A DNA stretch of 64,000 nucleotides, taken from NCBI GenBank assembly GCA_002255925.1, contig NKIH01000004.1, forward strand, positions 186,001 through 250,000. Reading direction: 5' to 3'. Under the pieces are notes generated by a model. The model searched no databases, was not told where the DNA came from, and saw only the letters and a list, made by a program, of their open reading frames with translations. A program made the translations under genes and the position numbers. This DNA is from Burkholderiales bacterium PBB6 (GTDB lineage Bacteria > Pseudomonadota > Gammaproteobacteria > Burkholderiales > Burkholderiaceae_C). Below, piece by piece: positions 1 through 11,285 of this stretch (position 1 is the stretch's first letter; each line of letters starts with the position of its first letter).

Positions 1-1
1 T

Positions 2-1723
<1,722 letters not shown>

Positions 1724-1755
1724 GCACCCCACGACGACATCAGGAAACAAGCATC

Positions 1756-3222
1756 ATGGGAAAAGTCACCGGCTTTCTGGAATACGAGCGTCTCGAAGAG
1801 GGCTACGAGCCCGTCGAAAAGCGGCTGAAGAACTACAAGGAATTTGTCATCGGCCTGAAGGCGGACGACTCCAAGGTTCAGGCCGCACGCTGCATGGACT
1901 GCGGCACGCCGTTCTGCAACAACGGCTGCCCCGTCAACAACGTGATCCCTGACTTCAACGACCTGGTTTTCCGGGCCGACTGGAAGAACGCGATCACGGT
2001 GCTGCACAGCACCAACAACTTCCCCGAGTTCACCGGCCGCATCTGCCCGGCGCCCTGCGAAGCGGCCTGCGTGCTGAACGTGAACGACGACGCGGTGGGC
2101 ATCAAGTCGATCGAGCACGCGATCATCGACCGCGCCTGGGACGAAGGCTGGGTCACCCCGCTGGTGGCCGACGTCAAGACCGGCAAGAAGGTGGCCGTGG
2201 TCGGCTCTGGCCCGGCGGGCCTGGCAGCCGCACAGCAGCTGGCGCGCGCCGGCCACAGCGTCACGGTGTTCGAGAAGAACGACCGCGTCGGCGGCTTGCT
2301 GCGCTACGGCATTCCTGACTTCAAGATGGAGAAGTCGCACATCGACCGCCGCGTGAAGCAGATGGAAGCCGAAGGCGTGACCTTCCGCACCGGCGTGCTG
2401 GTGGGTGATCTGGGCCAGGGCAGCAAGGTCACGAACTGGGCGAAGGAAACGGTCAGCCCCGAGCAGCTGAAGACCGAATTCGACGCCGTGTTGCTGGCAG
2501 GTGGCTCCGAGCAGAGCCGTGACTTGCCGGTGCCGGGCCGCGATCTGGACGGCGTGTACTTCGCGATGGAGTTCCTGCCGCAGCAGAACAAGGTCAACGC
2601 GGGCGACAAGCTCAAGGGCCAGCTGCGCGCAGATGGCAAGCATGTCGTGGTCATTGGCGGTGGCGACACCGGCAGCGACTGCGTGGGCACCAGCAATCGC
2701 CACGGCGCTGCCAGCGTCGTGCAGTTCGAACTGATGCCGATGCCGCCGGAAACCGAGAACCGCCCGATGACCTGGCCGTACTGGCCGATCAAGCTGCGCA
2801 CCTCATCGAGCCACGAAGAGGGCTGCCAGCGTGAATTTGCCATCGCCACCAAGGAATTCCTGGGCGAAAAGGGCAAGCTGACCGGCGTGAAGACGGTTCG
2901 CCTCGAATGGCAGGGCGGCAAGATGGTGGAAGTGGCCGGCTCCGAGCAGGTGCTGAAGGCCGACATGGCGCTGCTGGCCATGGGCTTCGTCAACCCGGTC
3001 GCCACCGTGCTGGACGCCTTCGGCGTGGCCAAGGACAACCGCGGCAACATCAAGGCGGGCGTGGAAGCCGACACCGGCTACCGCACCAATGTCGACAAGG
3101 TGTTTGCTGCCGGTGACATGCGCCGCGGCCAGTCGCTGGTGGTCTGGGCGATCCGCGAAGGCCGCCAGGCCGCCCGCGAGATCGACGGCTTCCTGATGGG
3201 CGCCACCACGCTGCCGCGCTGA
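1756..3222 (+). CDS. gltD: Glutamate synthase (NADPH) small subunit
   Basis: 488 residues, the usual length for GltD, the FAD- and Fe-S-containing subunit that takes electrons from NADPH and passes them to GltB. The N-terminal cluster-binding cysteines are at residues 46, 49, 54 and 58 ([13 protein letters not shown]), with a second group CPAPCEAAC near residue 97. The FAD Rossmann motif [13 protein letters not shown] is near residue 148 and the NADPH motif [14 protein letters not shown] near residue 298. The C-terminal FAD contact reads [18 protein letters not shown]. The ATG start is preceded by AGGAAA. It sits 32 bases after gltB, in the same operon, and a strong hairpin terminator follows. 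Confidence 0.97.
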   Translation: MGKVTGFLEYERLEEGYEPVEKRLKNYKEFVIGLKADDSKVQAARCMDCGTPFCNNGCPVNNVIPDFNDLVFRADWKNAITVLHSTNNFPEFTGRICPAPCEAACVLNVNDDAVGIKSIEHAIIDRAWDEGWVTPLVADVKTGKKVAVVGSGPAGLAAAQQLARAGHSVTVFEKNDRVGGLLRYGIPDFKMEKSHIDRRVKQMEAEGVTFRTGVLVGDLGQGSKVTNWAKETVSPEQLKTEFDAVLLAGGSEQSRDLPVPGRDLDGVYFAMEFLPQQNKVNAGDKLKGQLRADGKHVVVIGGGDTGSDCVGTSNRHGAASVVQFELMPMPPETENRPMTWPYWPIKLRTSSSHEEGCQREFAIATKEFLGEKGKLTGVKTVRLEWQGGKMVEVAGSEQVLKADMALLAMGFVNPVATVLDAFGVAKDNRGNIKAGVEADTGYRTNVDKVFAAGDMRRGQSLVVWAIREGRQAAREIDGFLMGATTLPR

Positions 3223-3259
3223 TCACCAAGCGCCGGGTGGCAAGCGCCGCCCAGCCACC

Positions 3260-3290
3260 AGCCCCGGGCCCCGGCCGCGGGGCTTTTTTT
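3260..3290 (+). terminator. Rho-independent terminator after gltD
   Basis: A 7-bp perfect stem AGCCCCG/CGGGGCT encloses an 11-base loop that can itself pair (GGCC...GGCC), and a run of seven T follows. It lies 38 bases after the gltD stop codon and separates gltBD from the pilin operon. Confidence 0.85.
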
Positions 3291-3359
3291 CGTCCGTGCC
3301 GCTCGTCGATGCCGGCGCACCGTTGATCCGCCCGGAGCGGGCCGCTGCCCTGGCCAAGC

Positions 3360-3387
3360 TTGAAGCCCTGCCGGCACTGTCGATAAT
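3360..3387 (+). promoter_or_regulatory. Predicted sigma-70 promoter of the minor-pilin operon
   Basis: TTGAAG (3360-3365) and GATAAT (3382-3387) are 16 bases apart, about 57 bases before the pilE-like start codon. This would give a leader of about 50 bases. It is a sequence match only; no activity is shown. Confidence 0.5.
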
Positions 3388-3443
3388 GCGGCGGACCGGC
3401 CACGTCGACCACGCCGGCCATTTCAATATCCAAAGAGAACACC

Positions 3444-3908
3444 ATGCGCCTTGCATCCGCTTCGATCATCCGTTCGTCCACCCAGCGTGCACGCGGCTTC
3501 ACCTTGATCGAGGTGATGATCACGGTGGCCATCATCGGCATCCTCACTGCCGTGGCCCTGCCGATGTACCAGGATTACGTGCTGCGCGGCCGTCTGGTGG
3601 ACGCCAGCAATGCGCTGGCCGGCCTGCGGGTGCGCATGGAGCAGCACTACCAGGACAACCGCACCTACGCGTCGGTCACCAGCGGCCCGACCACACCGTG
3701 CGTCAGCAGCACGGCTGGCCAGTTCGGCATCGCCTGCAGCAACGTCACCGCCACCACCTGGACGGCCACCGCCACCGGCACGGGCACCACTTCGGCCTTC
3801 ACTTACACGATCAACCAAGACGGCACGCAGCGCACCACGGCGATGCCCACCACCTGGGGCACGGCGCCGCAGAGTTGCTGGATCATGCGGAAGGGCGGCA
3901 CATGCTGA
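3444..3908 (+). CDS. pilE: Type IV pilin-like protein (PilE family)
   Basis: 154-residue prepilin. A 17-residue basic leader ends in the prepilin peptidase site R-G|FTLIEVM, with cleavage after Gly18 and Glu at mature position 5. A hydrophobic N-terminal helix (ITVAIIGILTAVALPMYQDYVLRGR) and a Thr/Ser-rich globular part follow. Four cysteines are present, including a C-terminal pair (SCWIMRKGGTC) suited to a disulfide loop. PilE-family minor pilins act with FimT, PilV, PilW, PilX and PilY1 to prime pilus assembly at the inner membrane. The ATG is preceded by AAAGAGA. The gene opens a six-gene pilin operon and overlaps fimT by 7 bases. Whether it is a minor pilin or the major subunit cannot be settled from sequence; its place in this operon favours a minor pilin. 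Confidence 0.88.
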   Translation: MRLASASIIRSSTQRARGFTLIEVMITVAIIGILTAVALPMYQDYVLRGRLVDASNALAGLRVRMEQHYQDNRTYASVTSGPTTPCVSSTAGQFGIACSNVTATTWTATATGTGTTSAFTYTINQDGTQRTTAMPTTWGTAPQSCWIMRKGGTC

Positions 3909-4495
3909 TGCGTTCGTCGCAGCGGGGCTTCTCGCTGATCGAGTTGATGGTGACGCTCACCGTGGCGGGCATCGTCATGGCGGCCGTCGTGCCGGCGGCG
4001 CAAGACCTGATCGCCAATTCACGTGTCCGCTCGTCCGCGGATGCCGTGCAGAACGCCATTCGCCTGACGCAGGCTGAAGCCATCAAGCGCAGTCGGCCGG
4101 CGGCGTTCATCCTGACGGATGCCGAGCCGGCGGTTGATGCCACGCCAGACGTCAATCGCACGCGCTGGGTGGCCCGCCTCCTGCGACGCACGGTCGATAC
4201 CGACGACACCGGGCTTTACCTCAAGGGTGGCACTGAGCCGGCCTCGCTGGGAGTCACGGTCACGGGCCCGGCTGCGATCTGCTTCAACGCGTTCGGCCAG
4301 CAGGTCACGATGACCGCCACCGCCAACAACCTCGGGGTGGCCTGCACGGCGCCCACCGACGCGACGCCTACCGCCATCACCTTCAGCAGCGCGGTCGCCA
4401 CCAAGACGATGCGCGTGCAGGTGTCGCTGGGTGGCCGGGTGCGCATGTGTGATACCTCCAAGACCGTTTCCGCCACCTCACCGGACGGATGCTGA
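3902..4495 (+). CDS. fimT: Minor pseudopilin FimT/GspH family
   Basis: 197 residues from the ATG at 3902; a second in-frame ATG at 3908 overlaps the upstream stop as TGATG. The short leader ends RG|FSLIELM (cleavage after Gly9, Glu at mature position 5). A hydrophobic helix and a beta-rich GspH-type domain follow. FimT family members are minor pilins of type IV pili, and some also bind DNA during natural transformation. The overlaps on both sides (7 bases with pilE and 7 with pilV, both on the string ATGCTGA) point to translational coupling. Confidence 0.88.
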   Translation: MLMRSSQRGFSLIELMVTLTVAGIVMAAVVPAAQDLIANSRVRSSADAVQNAIRLTQAEAIKRSRPAAFILTDAEPAVDATPDVNRTRWVARLLRRTVDTDDTGLYLKGGTEPASLGVTVTGPAAICFNAFGQQVTMTATANNLGVACTAPTDATPTAITFSSAVATKTMRVQVSLGGRVRMCDTSKTVSATSPDGC

Positions 4496-4941
4496 GCATG
4501 ACGCGAGTCCCTTCTTCCAACGCCCGCGCACGCCGCGCTGGCCCTCTTCGTCGCCAGCAAGGCTTCTCGCTGATCGAGGTGCTGGTGTCCATCCTGATCT
4601 TCTCGCTGGGTGTGCTGGGCCTCGTCGGTTTGCAGGCACAGGCCACGCGGTATTCGATCGAAGCCGCTGAGCGCAGCCGCGCCGCCTTGATGGCGAATGA
4701 CCTGGTCGCCGCCATGTGGGGCGCGCAAAGCACCACGGTGCCCACGGCCACCCTGAACGCCTGGACGGCGCGCCTGCAGGACGACAAGACCTCGGGTCTG
4801 CCGTCGGCCACCCGCACCATCAGTGCGCCGGATGGCGCAGGCACGGTCACCATCACCATCAACTGGACGTCGGTGGCGCGTGGCGCCTCCGGCCCGTCCT
4901 CCAAGTACGTCACCCAGGTGACCTTGCCCGGAGTTCCATGA
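4489..4941 (+). CDS. pilV: Minor pilin PilV
   Basis: 150 residues. A basic leader of 25 residues ends QQG|FSLIEVL, with Glu at mature position 5, followed by the hydrophobic stretch ILIFSLGVLGLVGLQAQA typical of PilV. The starts at 4489 and 4498 are both in frame; the first overlaps fimT. It overlaps pilW by 4 bases (ATGA). PilV belongs to the priming subcomplex of minor pilins. Confidence 0.88.
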   Translation: MLSMTRVPSSNARARRAGPLRRQQGFSLIEVLVSILIFSLGVLGLVGLQAQATRYSIEAAERSRAALMANDLVAAMWGAQSTTVPTATLNAWTARLQDDKTSGLPSATRTISAPDGAGTVTITINWTSVARGASGPSSKYVTQVTLPGVP

Positions 4942-6140
4942 TGCAGCGCCCTGTTTTCCGCGCGGCTGCGCGCCTCGGTCAGGCCGGCCTGTCGCTCATC
5001 GAATTGATGGTCTCGCTGGTCATCGGCATGGTGCTGTCGCTGGCCTTGTTTGCCGTGTTGTCCTCGTCTGAAAGCAGCAAGCGCATCACCGGTGGCTTGA
5101 ACGACCTGGATCAGGCCGGCAACATCGTGCAGTACCAGTTGGACCAGTGGATCCGCAGCGCAGGCAGTGGTTTTCTGGCGGCGGCAGACTACGCCTACGG
5201 CTGCCGGCTCACCGCCACAGCGACCAGCGGCCAGACCTTGCCGCGGTCCGCGGCCTTGCCGGCCCCTTTCGCCAGCGTGGACCCCGATGGATCGCGTCGT
5301 TTTGCACTTGCGCCGGTCATCATCCTGCCTAATGCCACGACGCCAGGCAACAGCGGCGCCACGTCGGATGTGCTGGTGGTCATGGGTGGCTCGGCCGGGT
5401 TTGGCGGCGCACCTTCAGTGATGACTGCAGCGCCGGCTGCCGCGGCACTGACGATGAACAACACGCTGTCCTATGCCGCCGGCGACATGTTGCTGGTGGC
5501 TGACCCCAACGGCACCGGTGGTGCATCCGTGCCCTGCATGTTGACGCAGGTGGCCTCTGCATTCACCGGCGGCACCGCGACCTCGCTCACGCTGGGTGGT
5601 GATTTCCACGGCGCCACCATCAACAGCACTTCGTTGACCGGTTATTCGGCGGACGCCATGGCGCTGCCGCTGGGCAATCCCACCACCAACCCGCCGCAGT
5701 TCCTGGTCATCGGCGTGGGTGACAACGACACGCTGTTCACCTACGACCTGCTGCAGACGGCCGGTGCCAATCAGGCCCTCCAGGCCCGCACGCAGGGCGT
5801 CTTCGAGATGCATGCCATCTATGGCGTGGACACCGACAACGACAGCGAGATTGACAGTTGGGTGTCGCCCTCTACCGGCAATTTCGCGCCGGCCAATCTG
5901 ACGGCCGGCTCCGCCACGGCCAACGCCCGCCTGCAGCAGATCAAGGCGGTGCGGGTGGCGATGATCATGCGTTTGCCCTTGCTCGAAAAGACAGCTGTCG
6001 GCCCGAGCTCGCTGACGCTGTTCCCGGACCTTTCCGGTGCCGGCCTCAGCCAGACCCGCACCTTGAGCACCACCGAGCAGCGCTACCGCTACCGCGTGGT
6101 CGACACCACACTGGTGTTGCGCAACAACCTGATGCTGTGA
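4938..6140 (+). CDS. pilW: Minor pilin PilW
   Basis: 400 residues. The leader ends AG|LSLIELMVSL (cleavage after Gly17; Leu rather than Phe at mature +1, as often in PilW; Glu at +5). A hydrophobic helix and a large Ser/Thr/Ala-rich globular domain follow. The start chosen is the ATG overlapping the pilV stop (ATGA). A longer open frame upstream is only an extension through pilV. PilW joins PilV, PilX and FimT/PilE in the pilus tip complex that carries PilY1. Confidence 0.88.
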   Translation: MMQRPVFRAAARLGQAGLSLIELMVSLVIGMVLSLALFAVLSSSESSKRITGGLNDLDQAGNIVQYQLDQWIRSAGSGFLAAADYAYGCRLTATATSGQTLPRSAALPAPFASVDPDGSRRFALAPVIILPNATTPGNSGATSDVLVVMGGSAGFGGAPSVMTAAPAAAALTMNNTLSYAAGDMLLVADPNGTGGASVPCMLTQVASAFTGGTATSLTLGGDFHGATINSTSLTGYSADAMALPLGNPTTNPPQFLVIGVGDNDTLFTYDLLQTAGANQALQARTQGVFEMHAIYGVDTDNDSEIDSWVSPSTGNFAPANLTAGSATANARLQQIKAVRVAMIMRLPLLEKTAVGPSSLTLFPDLSGAGLSQTRTLSTTEQRYRYRVVDTTLVLRNNLML

Positions 6141-6147
6141 GCCGAGC

Positions 6148-6771
6148 ATGTTGAAGTCTTCTCCCATCCATCGGCCGCGGCCAGTGCGTGCCAGCCAGCA
6201 GCGCGGCGTCGTGATGATCATCACCTTGATCGCCCTGGCCATCCTGATGGCCGGCGGCATCGCCTTGGTTCGCTCGTCCGACACCACGTCGCAACTGGCT
6301 GGCCAGCTGGCCTTCCGGCGAGATCTGAAGAACCAGGGCGAGCGCGGTTTGTCGCAGGCGCTCGCGCTGCTGTCGACGGGTACCTTGAGCACCTCCACCG
6401 CGCGCAAGGATGATCTGGATTCGTCCAACTATTCGGCGATTCGTCTGGCCAGCAACGCCCAGGGCGTGCCCACGGTGTTGACCGACAACACGGCCTTCAC
6501 GAACGCTGGCATGAGCGCTGCAGACCTGACGGACACGTCGGCCGGCGTCACCGTGCGTACCGTGATTGACCGGCTCTGCATGGCCACCGGCACACCTTCT
6601 GACAGCCAGTGCACCCGCCTGCCGCTGGACTGCTCTTCCAAGGGCGGCCAGGACTCGGCCTCCATGGGCGGCCAGACGCTCAAGTGCACCGGCACCGCCT
6701 ACCGCATCTCCGTCCGCGTGGACGGGCCACGCTCTACCCAGGCGTTTTTCCAGTCGATCATCGCGCTGTGA
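6148..6771 (+). CDS. pilX: Minor pilin PilX
   Basis: 207 residues. Basic N-terminus, then QQRG|VVMIITLIALAILMAGGIAL. It lacks Glu at mature position 5, as is common in PilX/GspK-like pilins. The alanine-rich helix and the cysteine-containing C-terminal part fit PilX. It starts 7 bases after pilW, and pilY1 starts 17 bases downstream. Confidence 0.85.
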   Translation: MLKSSPIHRPRPVRASQQRGVVMIITLIALAILMAGGIALVRSSDTTSQLAGQLAFRRDLKNQGERGLSQALALLSTGTLSTSTARKDDLDSSNYSAIRLASNAQGVPTVLTDNTAFTNAGMSAADLTDTSAGVTVRTVIDRLCMATGTPSDSQCTRLPLDCSSKGGQDSASMGGQTLKCTGTAYRISVRVDGPRSTQAFFQSIIAL

Positions 6772-6788
6772 AGCAACGAGGACTCCCC

Positions 6789-9700
6789 ATGACCACTTGG
6801 CGCCCCCTGTCAGCTCTGCTGGCCGCCTCCTTGCTGTATGTCGGCACGGCATCCGCCGTTGACCTGGCCGATGCCCCGCTGTTCTCCACCACCTCGGTGC
6901 CGGGCAATGTGGCGCTGGCGCTGTCGGTGGAGTGGCCCACCGCCACCACGCCGTCGTACCCCAGCACCACGGCCTACGCCTCAGGGGCGAGCTTCGTCGG
7001 CTACTTCGACCCCGAGAAGTGCTACCGCTACATCTACAACGCGGCCACCCCGACGAGCAGCTACTTCGCGCCCAACAGTGCGGCGACCAACCGCACCTGC
7101 ACCAGCACCGGCTCACTGCCACTGTGGAGCGGCAACTACCTGAACTGGGCGTCGATGCAGACGCTCGACATCTTCCGCTGGGCGCTGACGGGCGGCTACC
7201 GCACCACCGACACTGCCAGCAACACGGTCATCACGAAGACGTACGCCGACGTCACCGGCGGCGGCAGCATTGCGCCTGACAAGTCGATCACCACCGCGGT
7301 CACCGGCGCCACGCCGTTCAATTGGGTCAGTGCCACCTCCAGCATCAAGAACCGTGGCATCTCGCTCTTGATCACGGGGACCAACGTCATTCTTGGCACG
7401 GCTGACAGCGCACCGACCTCCGGCTGCGTGACGAACGTTGCTTGCTTGGCCAACAACGCCAGGACTGACTACAACGCGCAGAACTCCTATGCATCAGCCG
7501 GCAGTGGCAACCTGGCCGTTCCGGGCACCACCTACGAGCTGTTCATCAATGTGCAGGTCTGCAAACCGTCTTCAGGGGTCACCAAGGAAGACAACTGCGT
7601 GGCCTATGGCGACAACTACAAGCCGGAAGGATTGATGCAGAAGTATTCGAAGAAGCTGCGTTTTGCCGCCTTCGGCTACCTGAACGATTCCAACAAGCTG
7701 CGCGACGGCGGCGTACTGCGCGCACCGATGCGCTACCTCGGCCCGACCAAGCCCGTGCCTGGCTCGAGCGACATCACCAACCCCGACGCCGAATGGGATG
7801 GCAGCACCGGCGTGATGCTCACCAATCCCGACAGTGCGCTGGCCACGTCGTCCACCGGCGCGTTTGGTGTCACCGTCAGCCAGAGCGGGGCGATGAACTA
7901 CTTGAACAAGTTTGGTCTGACGACAGCCGGCGGCAATCGCTACAAGAGCTATGACCCGGTGAGCGAGCTCTACTACACCATCCTGCGCTATTTCAAGAAC
8001 CTGGGGCCGGTGCCGGAATACGCCAGCATGTCTGGGGCCACCACCGCCAACAAGACCACCTGGCTGGACGGGTTCCCCGTGGCCACCTCCTGGTCTGATC
8101 CGATCATCTACGCCTGCCAGAAGAACTTCATCCTGGCGATCGGCGACGTCAATACCCACCGGGATGCCAACTTGCCTGGCACGTCGCTGTGGACTGCGGC
8201 CGAAGAACCTGCCACGCCGGCCTTGGTGACGGCCGACACCAGTGTCAACGTCACCACGGCCACCGCCATGGTCGCCAAGCTGGAAGGCTTGAATGCCTCC
8301 ATCGCGACCAGCTACCTGAGTGCCGGCCGGGCGGATACCTACTATGTGGCTGGCCTGGCGTATGACGCCCACACGGTGGACATGCGGTCCGACCTTTCCG
8401 GCAACCAGACCATCAATACCTACTTCGTCGACGTGATGGAAGGCCAGTACTACTCGCACAAGAGCGAGTACTGGCTGGCCGCCAAGTACGGTGGCTTCAC
8501 CGTGCCCGATGGCTTCCGTCCCTACGACAGCGCCAATTCGTCGACCACGCTGTCCACCTCCGCGTGGAACACCAACACCACGCCCGTCGTGCCCGGTTAT
8601 CCCCGCCCGGACAACTACTTCGGTGCCAACCAGGGCAGTGCCATGGTGGACGGTCTGAATGCGGCGTTCTCGAAAATCGTGAGCGAGGCCGACAGCCAGG
8701 TCACCACGGCGTCCAGCTCGGCCACCCGCAAGGTGTCGAGTTCGGGCAACGGCAGCTACGCCGCCAGCTACGACCCGAAGAACTGGACGGGCAATGTGAC
8801 GGGCTCGACTGCCACCTTCAATGCATCGGGCAACGTCACGCTGACCGACGTGTGGGACGGTCGTGCGCTGCTCGACGCGATGGCCACCACTGACCGCAAG
8901 ATCGTCACGTGCTGCACCAGCGCGGGCGCGGCCTTGCCGTTTACCACCGCGGCGATGGATGCCGCGAGCCTGCACAGCCGCACGCTGTATTCCTCCTTCA
9001 GCACCGTTCCGGGTGTGACGGGCACGCAGACGGCGGCCAATTACCTGTCTTACCTGCGTGGCAATCGCTCGATGGAGCAGAAGAACGGTGGCGCCTACCG
9101 CAATCGCAACTTCCGCCTCGGTGACATCGTCGGATCGAAGGCGAACCCGGTGGCAGCGCCGCAGTTCCCATACTATGACGCGACCAACCCGGGTTACAGC
9201 GCCTTCAAGACCTCGTACAAGAACCGCACGACGGTGGTGTACGCCGGCGCGAACGACGGCATGCTGCACGCGTTTGACGGCACGGTGTCAGGCAGCAGCA
9301 CGACCAAGGGCAAGGAGTTGTTTGCCTACATTCCGAGCTTCACCTACGGTGAGTCGTCTACGTCGTCGGACCGCTATTTCGGCACCTACGGCCTGGCCGC
9401 GCTGGGCAATCCGGGTTTCAGCCATCACTACTATGTGAACGCCACGCCGCTGGCCTTCGACATCGACTTGGGCAAGACCTCCGGCACCTCGCTGGCCGAA
9501 GGCACCTGGCGCACCGTGCTGATCGGCGGCCTGGGCAAGGGTGGTCGTGGCTACTACGCCATCGACGTGACCGATCCGACGTCGTGGACCTCGGAAACCG
9601 CCGTCGCTGGCAAGGTCATGTGGGAGTTCACCGATTCCCGCATGGGCTACAGCTACGGCGAGCCGCACGTCGTCAAGACGGCCAAGTACGGTTGGGTGGT

Positions 9701-10637
9701 GCTGCTGGCTTCGGGCTACAACAACAGTGACGGCAAGGCCTACCTGTTCATCGTCAACCCACGCACTGGTGCGCTGCTGGAAGCCGTGGCCACCACGGCC
9801 GGCACCACCTCCGCGCCGCTGAACATGGGCAACATCCGGGCCTATATCCCGGACTTGACCGACTACACCGCTGATGCGGTTTACGGTGCCGATCTGGCCG
9901 GCAATGTCTGGCGCTTTGATCTGACGGCCACCAGCGGCAGCTACCCGGCACCGGTGAAACTGGCCACGCTGACCAATCCTTCCGACAACGCCTTGTCGGT
10001 GACCACCAAGCCGCTGATCGGTGTCGACCCCACCACCCAGAAGCGCTATGTGATGGTCGGCACAGGCCGACTGCTCGCCGACAGCGACATCAGCAGCAGC
10101 CAGACGCAGGCCTTCATCGCCATCGTCGACGGCACCGGCAGCAGTGGCGGCTTCTTCACGACCGCCACACTGCCTGCGGGCTATTCCATGCCCTTCGGGC
10201 GCGCTGACCTGTCGCGCGTGACGGACCTGACCACCGGCATCTCGGGTACGGCCTCGCCAGTGGGCTGGTATCACACGTTCAGTGTCACCAGCCGCATCGC
10301 CGAACGCATGAACGTGGACGGCGACGTCAGCGGCAGCCTTGCAGCGTTCGCCGTCAATCTGCCGAATGGTGATGCCTGTTCGCCGGCCGGTACCAGCCGT
10401 TACTTCGCGGTGAATTTCGCCAAGGGCAAGACATCCCTGCTTGATTCGAACGGGAATGCGCTCGCATCGGTGAGCAATTCCAGCGGCGTGGCCACCGAGG
10501 TGAACGTGCAGTCGGTGGACGGCGAAGTGCGCGTCACCGTGGGCGACAGCAGCGGTCAGGTGAAGAGCCTCACCGTGCAGCAAGACCTGCCGAGCCTGCG
10601 CCGACTGAACTGGCGTGAAATCTCGACCGTCAATTGA
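6789..10637 (+). CDS. pilY1: Type IV pilus tip adhesin/assembly factor PilY1
   Basis: 1282 residues. The signal peptide ends near residue 24 (LYVGTASA|VDLAD). Typical PilY1 landmarks are the N-terminal segment FYxxx-type cysteine region (YFDPEKCYRYIYN), WSGNYLNWASMQTLDIFRWA, the segment FILAIGDVNTHRD, and the C-terminal Neisseria PilC-type beta-propeller (VVYAGANDGMLHAFDG, then VYGADLAGNVWRFDL). PilY1 acts at the pilus tip in adhesion, in pilus extension and, in Pseudomonas, in surface sensing. The propeller loop just before VYGADL, which binds calcium in Pseudomonas PilY1, reads PDLTDYTAD here and keeps only part of the acidic pattern. The ATG at 6789 follows a GAGGA ribosome site; a longer open frame upstream is not coding. 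Confidence 0.93.
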   Translation: MTTWRPLSALLAASLLYVGTASAVDLADAPLFSTTSVPGNVALALSVEWPTATTPSYPSTTAYASGASFVGYFDPEKCYRYIYNAATPTSSYFAPNSAATNRTCTSTGSLPLWSGNYLNWASMQTLDIFRWALTGGYRTTDTASNTVITKTYADVTGGGSIAPDKSITTAVTGATPFNWVSATSSIKNRGISLLITGTNVILGTADSAPTSGCVTNVACLANNARTDYNAQNSYASAGSGNLAVPGTTYELFINVQVCKPSSGVTKEDNCVAYGDNYKPEGLMQKYSKKLRFAAFGYLNDSNKLRDGGVLRAPMRYLGPTKPVPGSSDITNPDAEWDGSTGVMLTNPDSALATSSTGAFGVTVSQSGAMNYLNKFGLTTAGGNRYKSYDPVSELYYTILRYFKNLGPVPEYASMSGATTANKTTWLDGFPVATSWSDPIIYACQKNFILAIGDVNTHRDANLPGTSLWTAAEEPATPALVTADTSVNVTTATAMVAKLEGLNASIATSYLSAGRADTYYVAGLAYDAHTVDMRSDLSGNQTINTYFVDVMEGQYYSHKSEYWLAAKYGGFTVPDGFRPYDSANSSTTLSTSAWNTNTTPVVPGYPRPDNYFGANQGSAMVDGLNAAFSKIVSEADSQVTTASSSATRKVSSSGNGSYAASYDPKNWTGNVTGSTATFNASGNVTLTDVWDGRALLDAMATTDRKIVTCCTSAGAALPFTTAAMDAASLHSRTLYSSFSTVPGVTGTQTAANYLSYLRGNRSMEQKNGGAYRNRNFRLGDIVGSKANPVAAPQFPYYDATNPGYSAFKTSYKNRTTVVYAGANDGMLHAFDGTVSGSSTTKGKELFAYIPSFTYGESSTSSDRYFGTYGLAALGNPGFSHHYYVNATPLAFDIDLGKTSGTSLAEGTWRTVLIGGLGKGGRGYYAIDVTDPTSWTSETAVAGKVMWEFTDSRMGYSYGEPHVVKTAKYGWVVLLASGYNNSDGKAYLFIVNPRTGALLEAVATTAGTTSAPLNMGNIRAYIPDLTDYTADAVYGADLAGNVWRFDLTATSGSYPAPVKLATLTNPSDNALSVTTKPLIGVDPTTQKRYVMVGTGRLLADSDISSSQTQAFIAIVDGTGSSGGFFTTATLPAGYSMPFGRADLSRVTDLTTGISGTASPVGWYHTFSVTSRIAERMNVDGDVSGSLAAFAVNLPNGDACSPAGTSRYFAVNFAKGKTSLLDSNGNALASVSNSSGVATEVNVQSVDGEVRVTVGDSSGQVKSLTVQQDLPSLRRLNWREISTVN

Positions 10638-11202
10638 TGCCCGGGCGGTGGCCGGCCTGGCCGCCGCCGCCTTGCATCTTGGTGCCTGGTGGGCCCTGCA
10701 GGGCAGGGCTCAGCCGCTTGAGCGGGACATGCCGCTGCCGGAGCTGCCCGCCTTGCAGGTACGCCTGCTGCCGCCTTCGGTGATTGCAGGTGAAGACCCG
10801 CTCGCGCTGCCCCTGCCCGAAGCCCCCCTGGGGCCGGCCAGCTTGCTGGAGTGGCAGCAGATGGCCGATTTGCGGCAAGCGCCCCAGGAAACACTGTCCA
10901 TCACCCAGGGCACTGAGGAGCGCACCTTGCTGCCCGATCGGCCGGCGCTGGCGCGCACCTCACCCGACCTGAGTGTGGTGGAGGGTGTCGCGTCCACCGG
11001 CCGGCTGATCGTGCTTCGCCTGCACATCTCGGCGTCCGGCGATGTCGAGCGGGTGGAGGTGGTGTCGTGCGATCCGGCTGACGAGCCCTTCGCCCGCCGA
11101 CTGGCGGTGGCGTTGCAGGCCACCCCCCATATTCCTGCCCGCCGCGATGGTCAGGATGTGGCGTCGGTGAAGGAAATCCGTGTCGGCCTGTCGGTTCCCT
11201 GA
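10615..11202 (+). CDS. TonB-like periplasmic-spanning protein
   Basis: 195 residues from a GTG that overlaps the pilY1 stop region by 23 bases. A basic start (KSRPSIDARAV) leads into one membrane segment (AGLAAAALHLGAWWALQG). A Pro/Leu-rich linker follows, then a C-terminal domain with TonB_C character (GRLIVLRLHISASGDVERVEV, then FARRLAVALQATPHIPARRDG). TonB proteins transmit proton-motive energy to outer-membrane receptors, but no exbB, exbD or receptor gene lies nearby. Its place at the end of a pilus operon is odd. The TonB-like fold is inferred from pattern; the job is unknown. Confidence 0.7.
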   Translation: MKSRPSIDARAVAGLAAAALHLGAWWALQGRAQPLERDMPLPELPALQVRLLPPSVIAGEDPLALPLPEAPLGPASLLEWQQMADLRQAPQETLSITQGTEERTLLPDRPALARTSPDLSVVEGVASTGRLIVLRLHISASGDVERVEVVSCDPADEPFARRLAVALQATPHIPARRDGQDVASVKEIRVGLSVP

Positions 11203-11285
11203 AACGTTGTCTTCACGAAAGTGCAACAAGCCGCACCGCATGCGGAATTGCTGCATCCGTTATCCTACGGGTTGTCCCGAAGCAC

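Noticed and set aside
7572-10583. Two long minus-strand open frames under pilY1
   Set aside because: Both lie wholly opposite a confident PilY1 gene and encode His/Gly/Arg-rich sequence with no family resemblance.
11236-11245. CCGCATGCGG palindrome before mlaF as an operator
   Set aside because: Only 10 bases long and common in GC-rich DNA; no further support.
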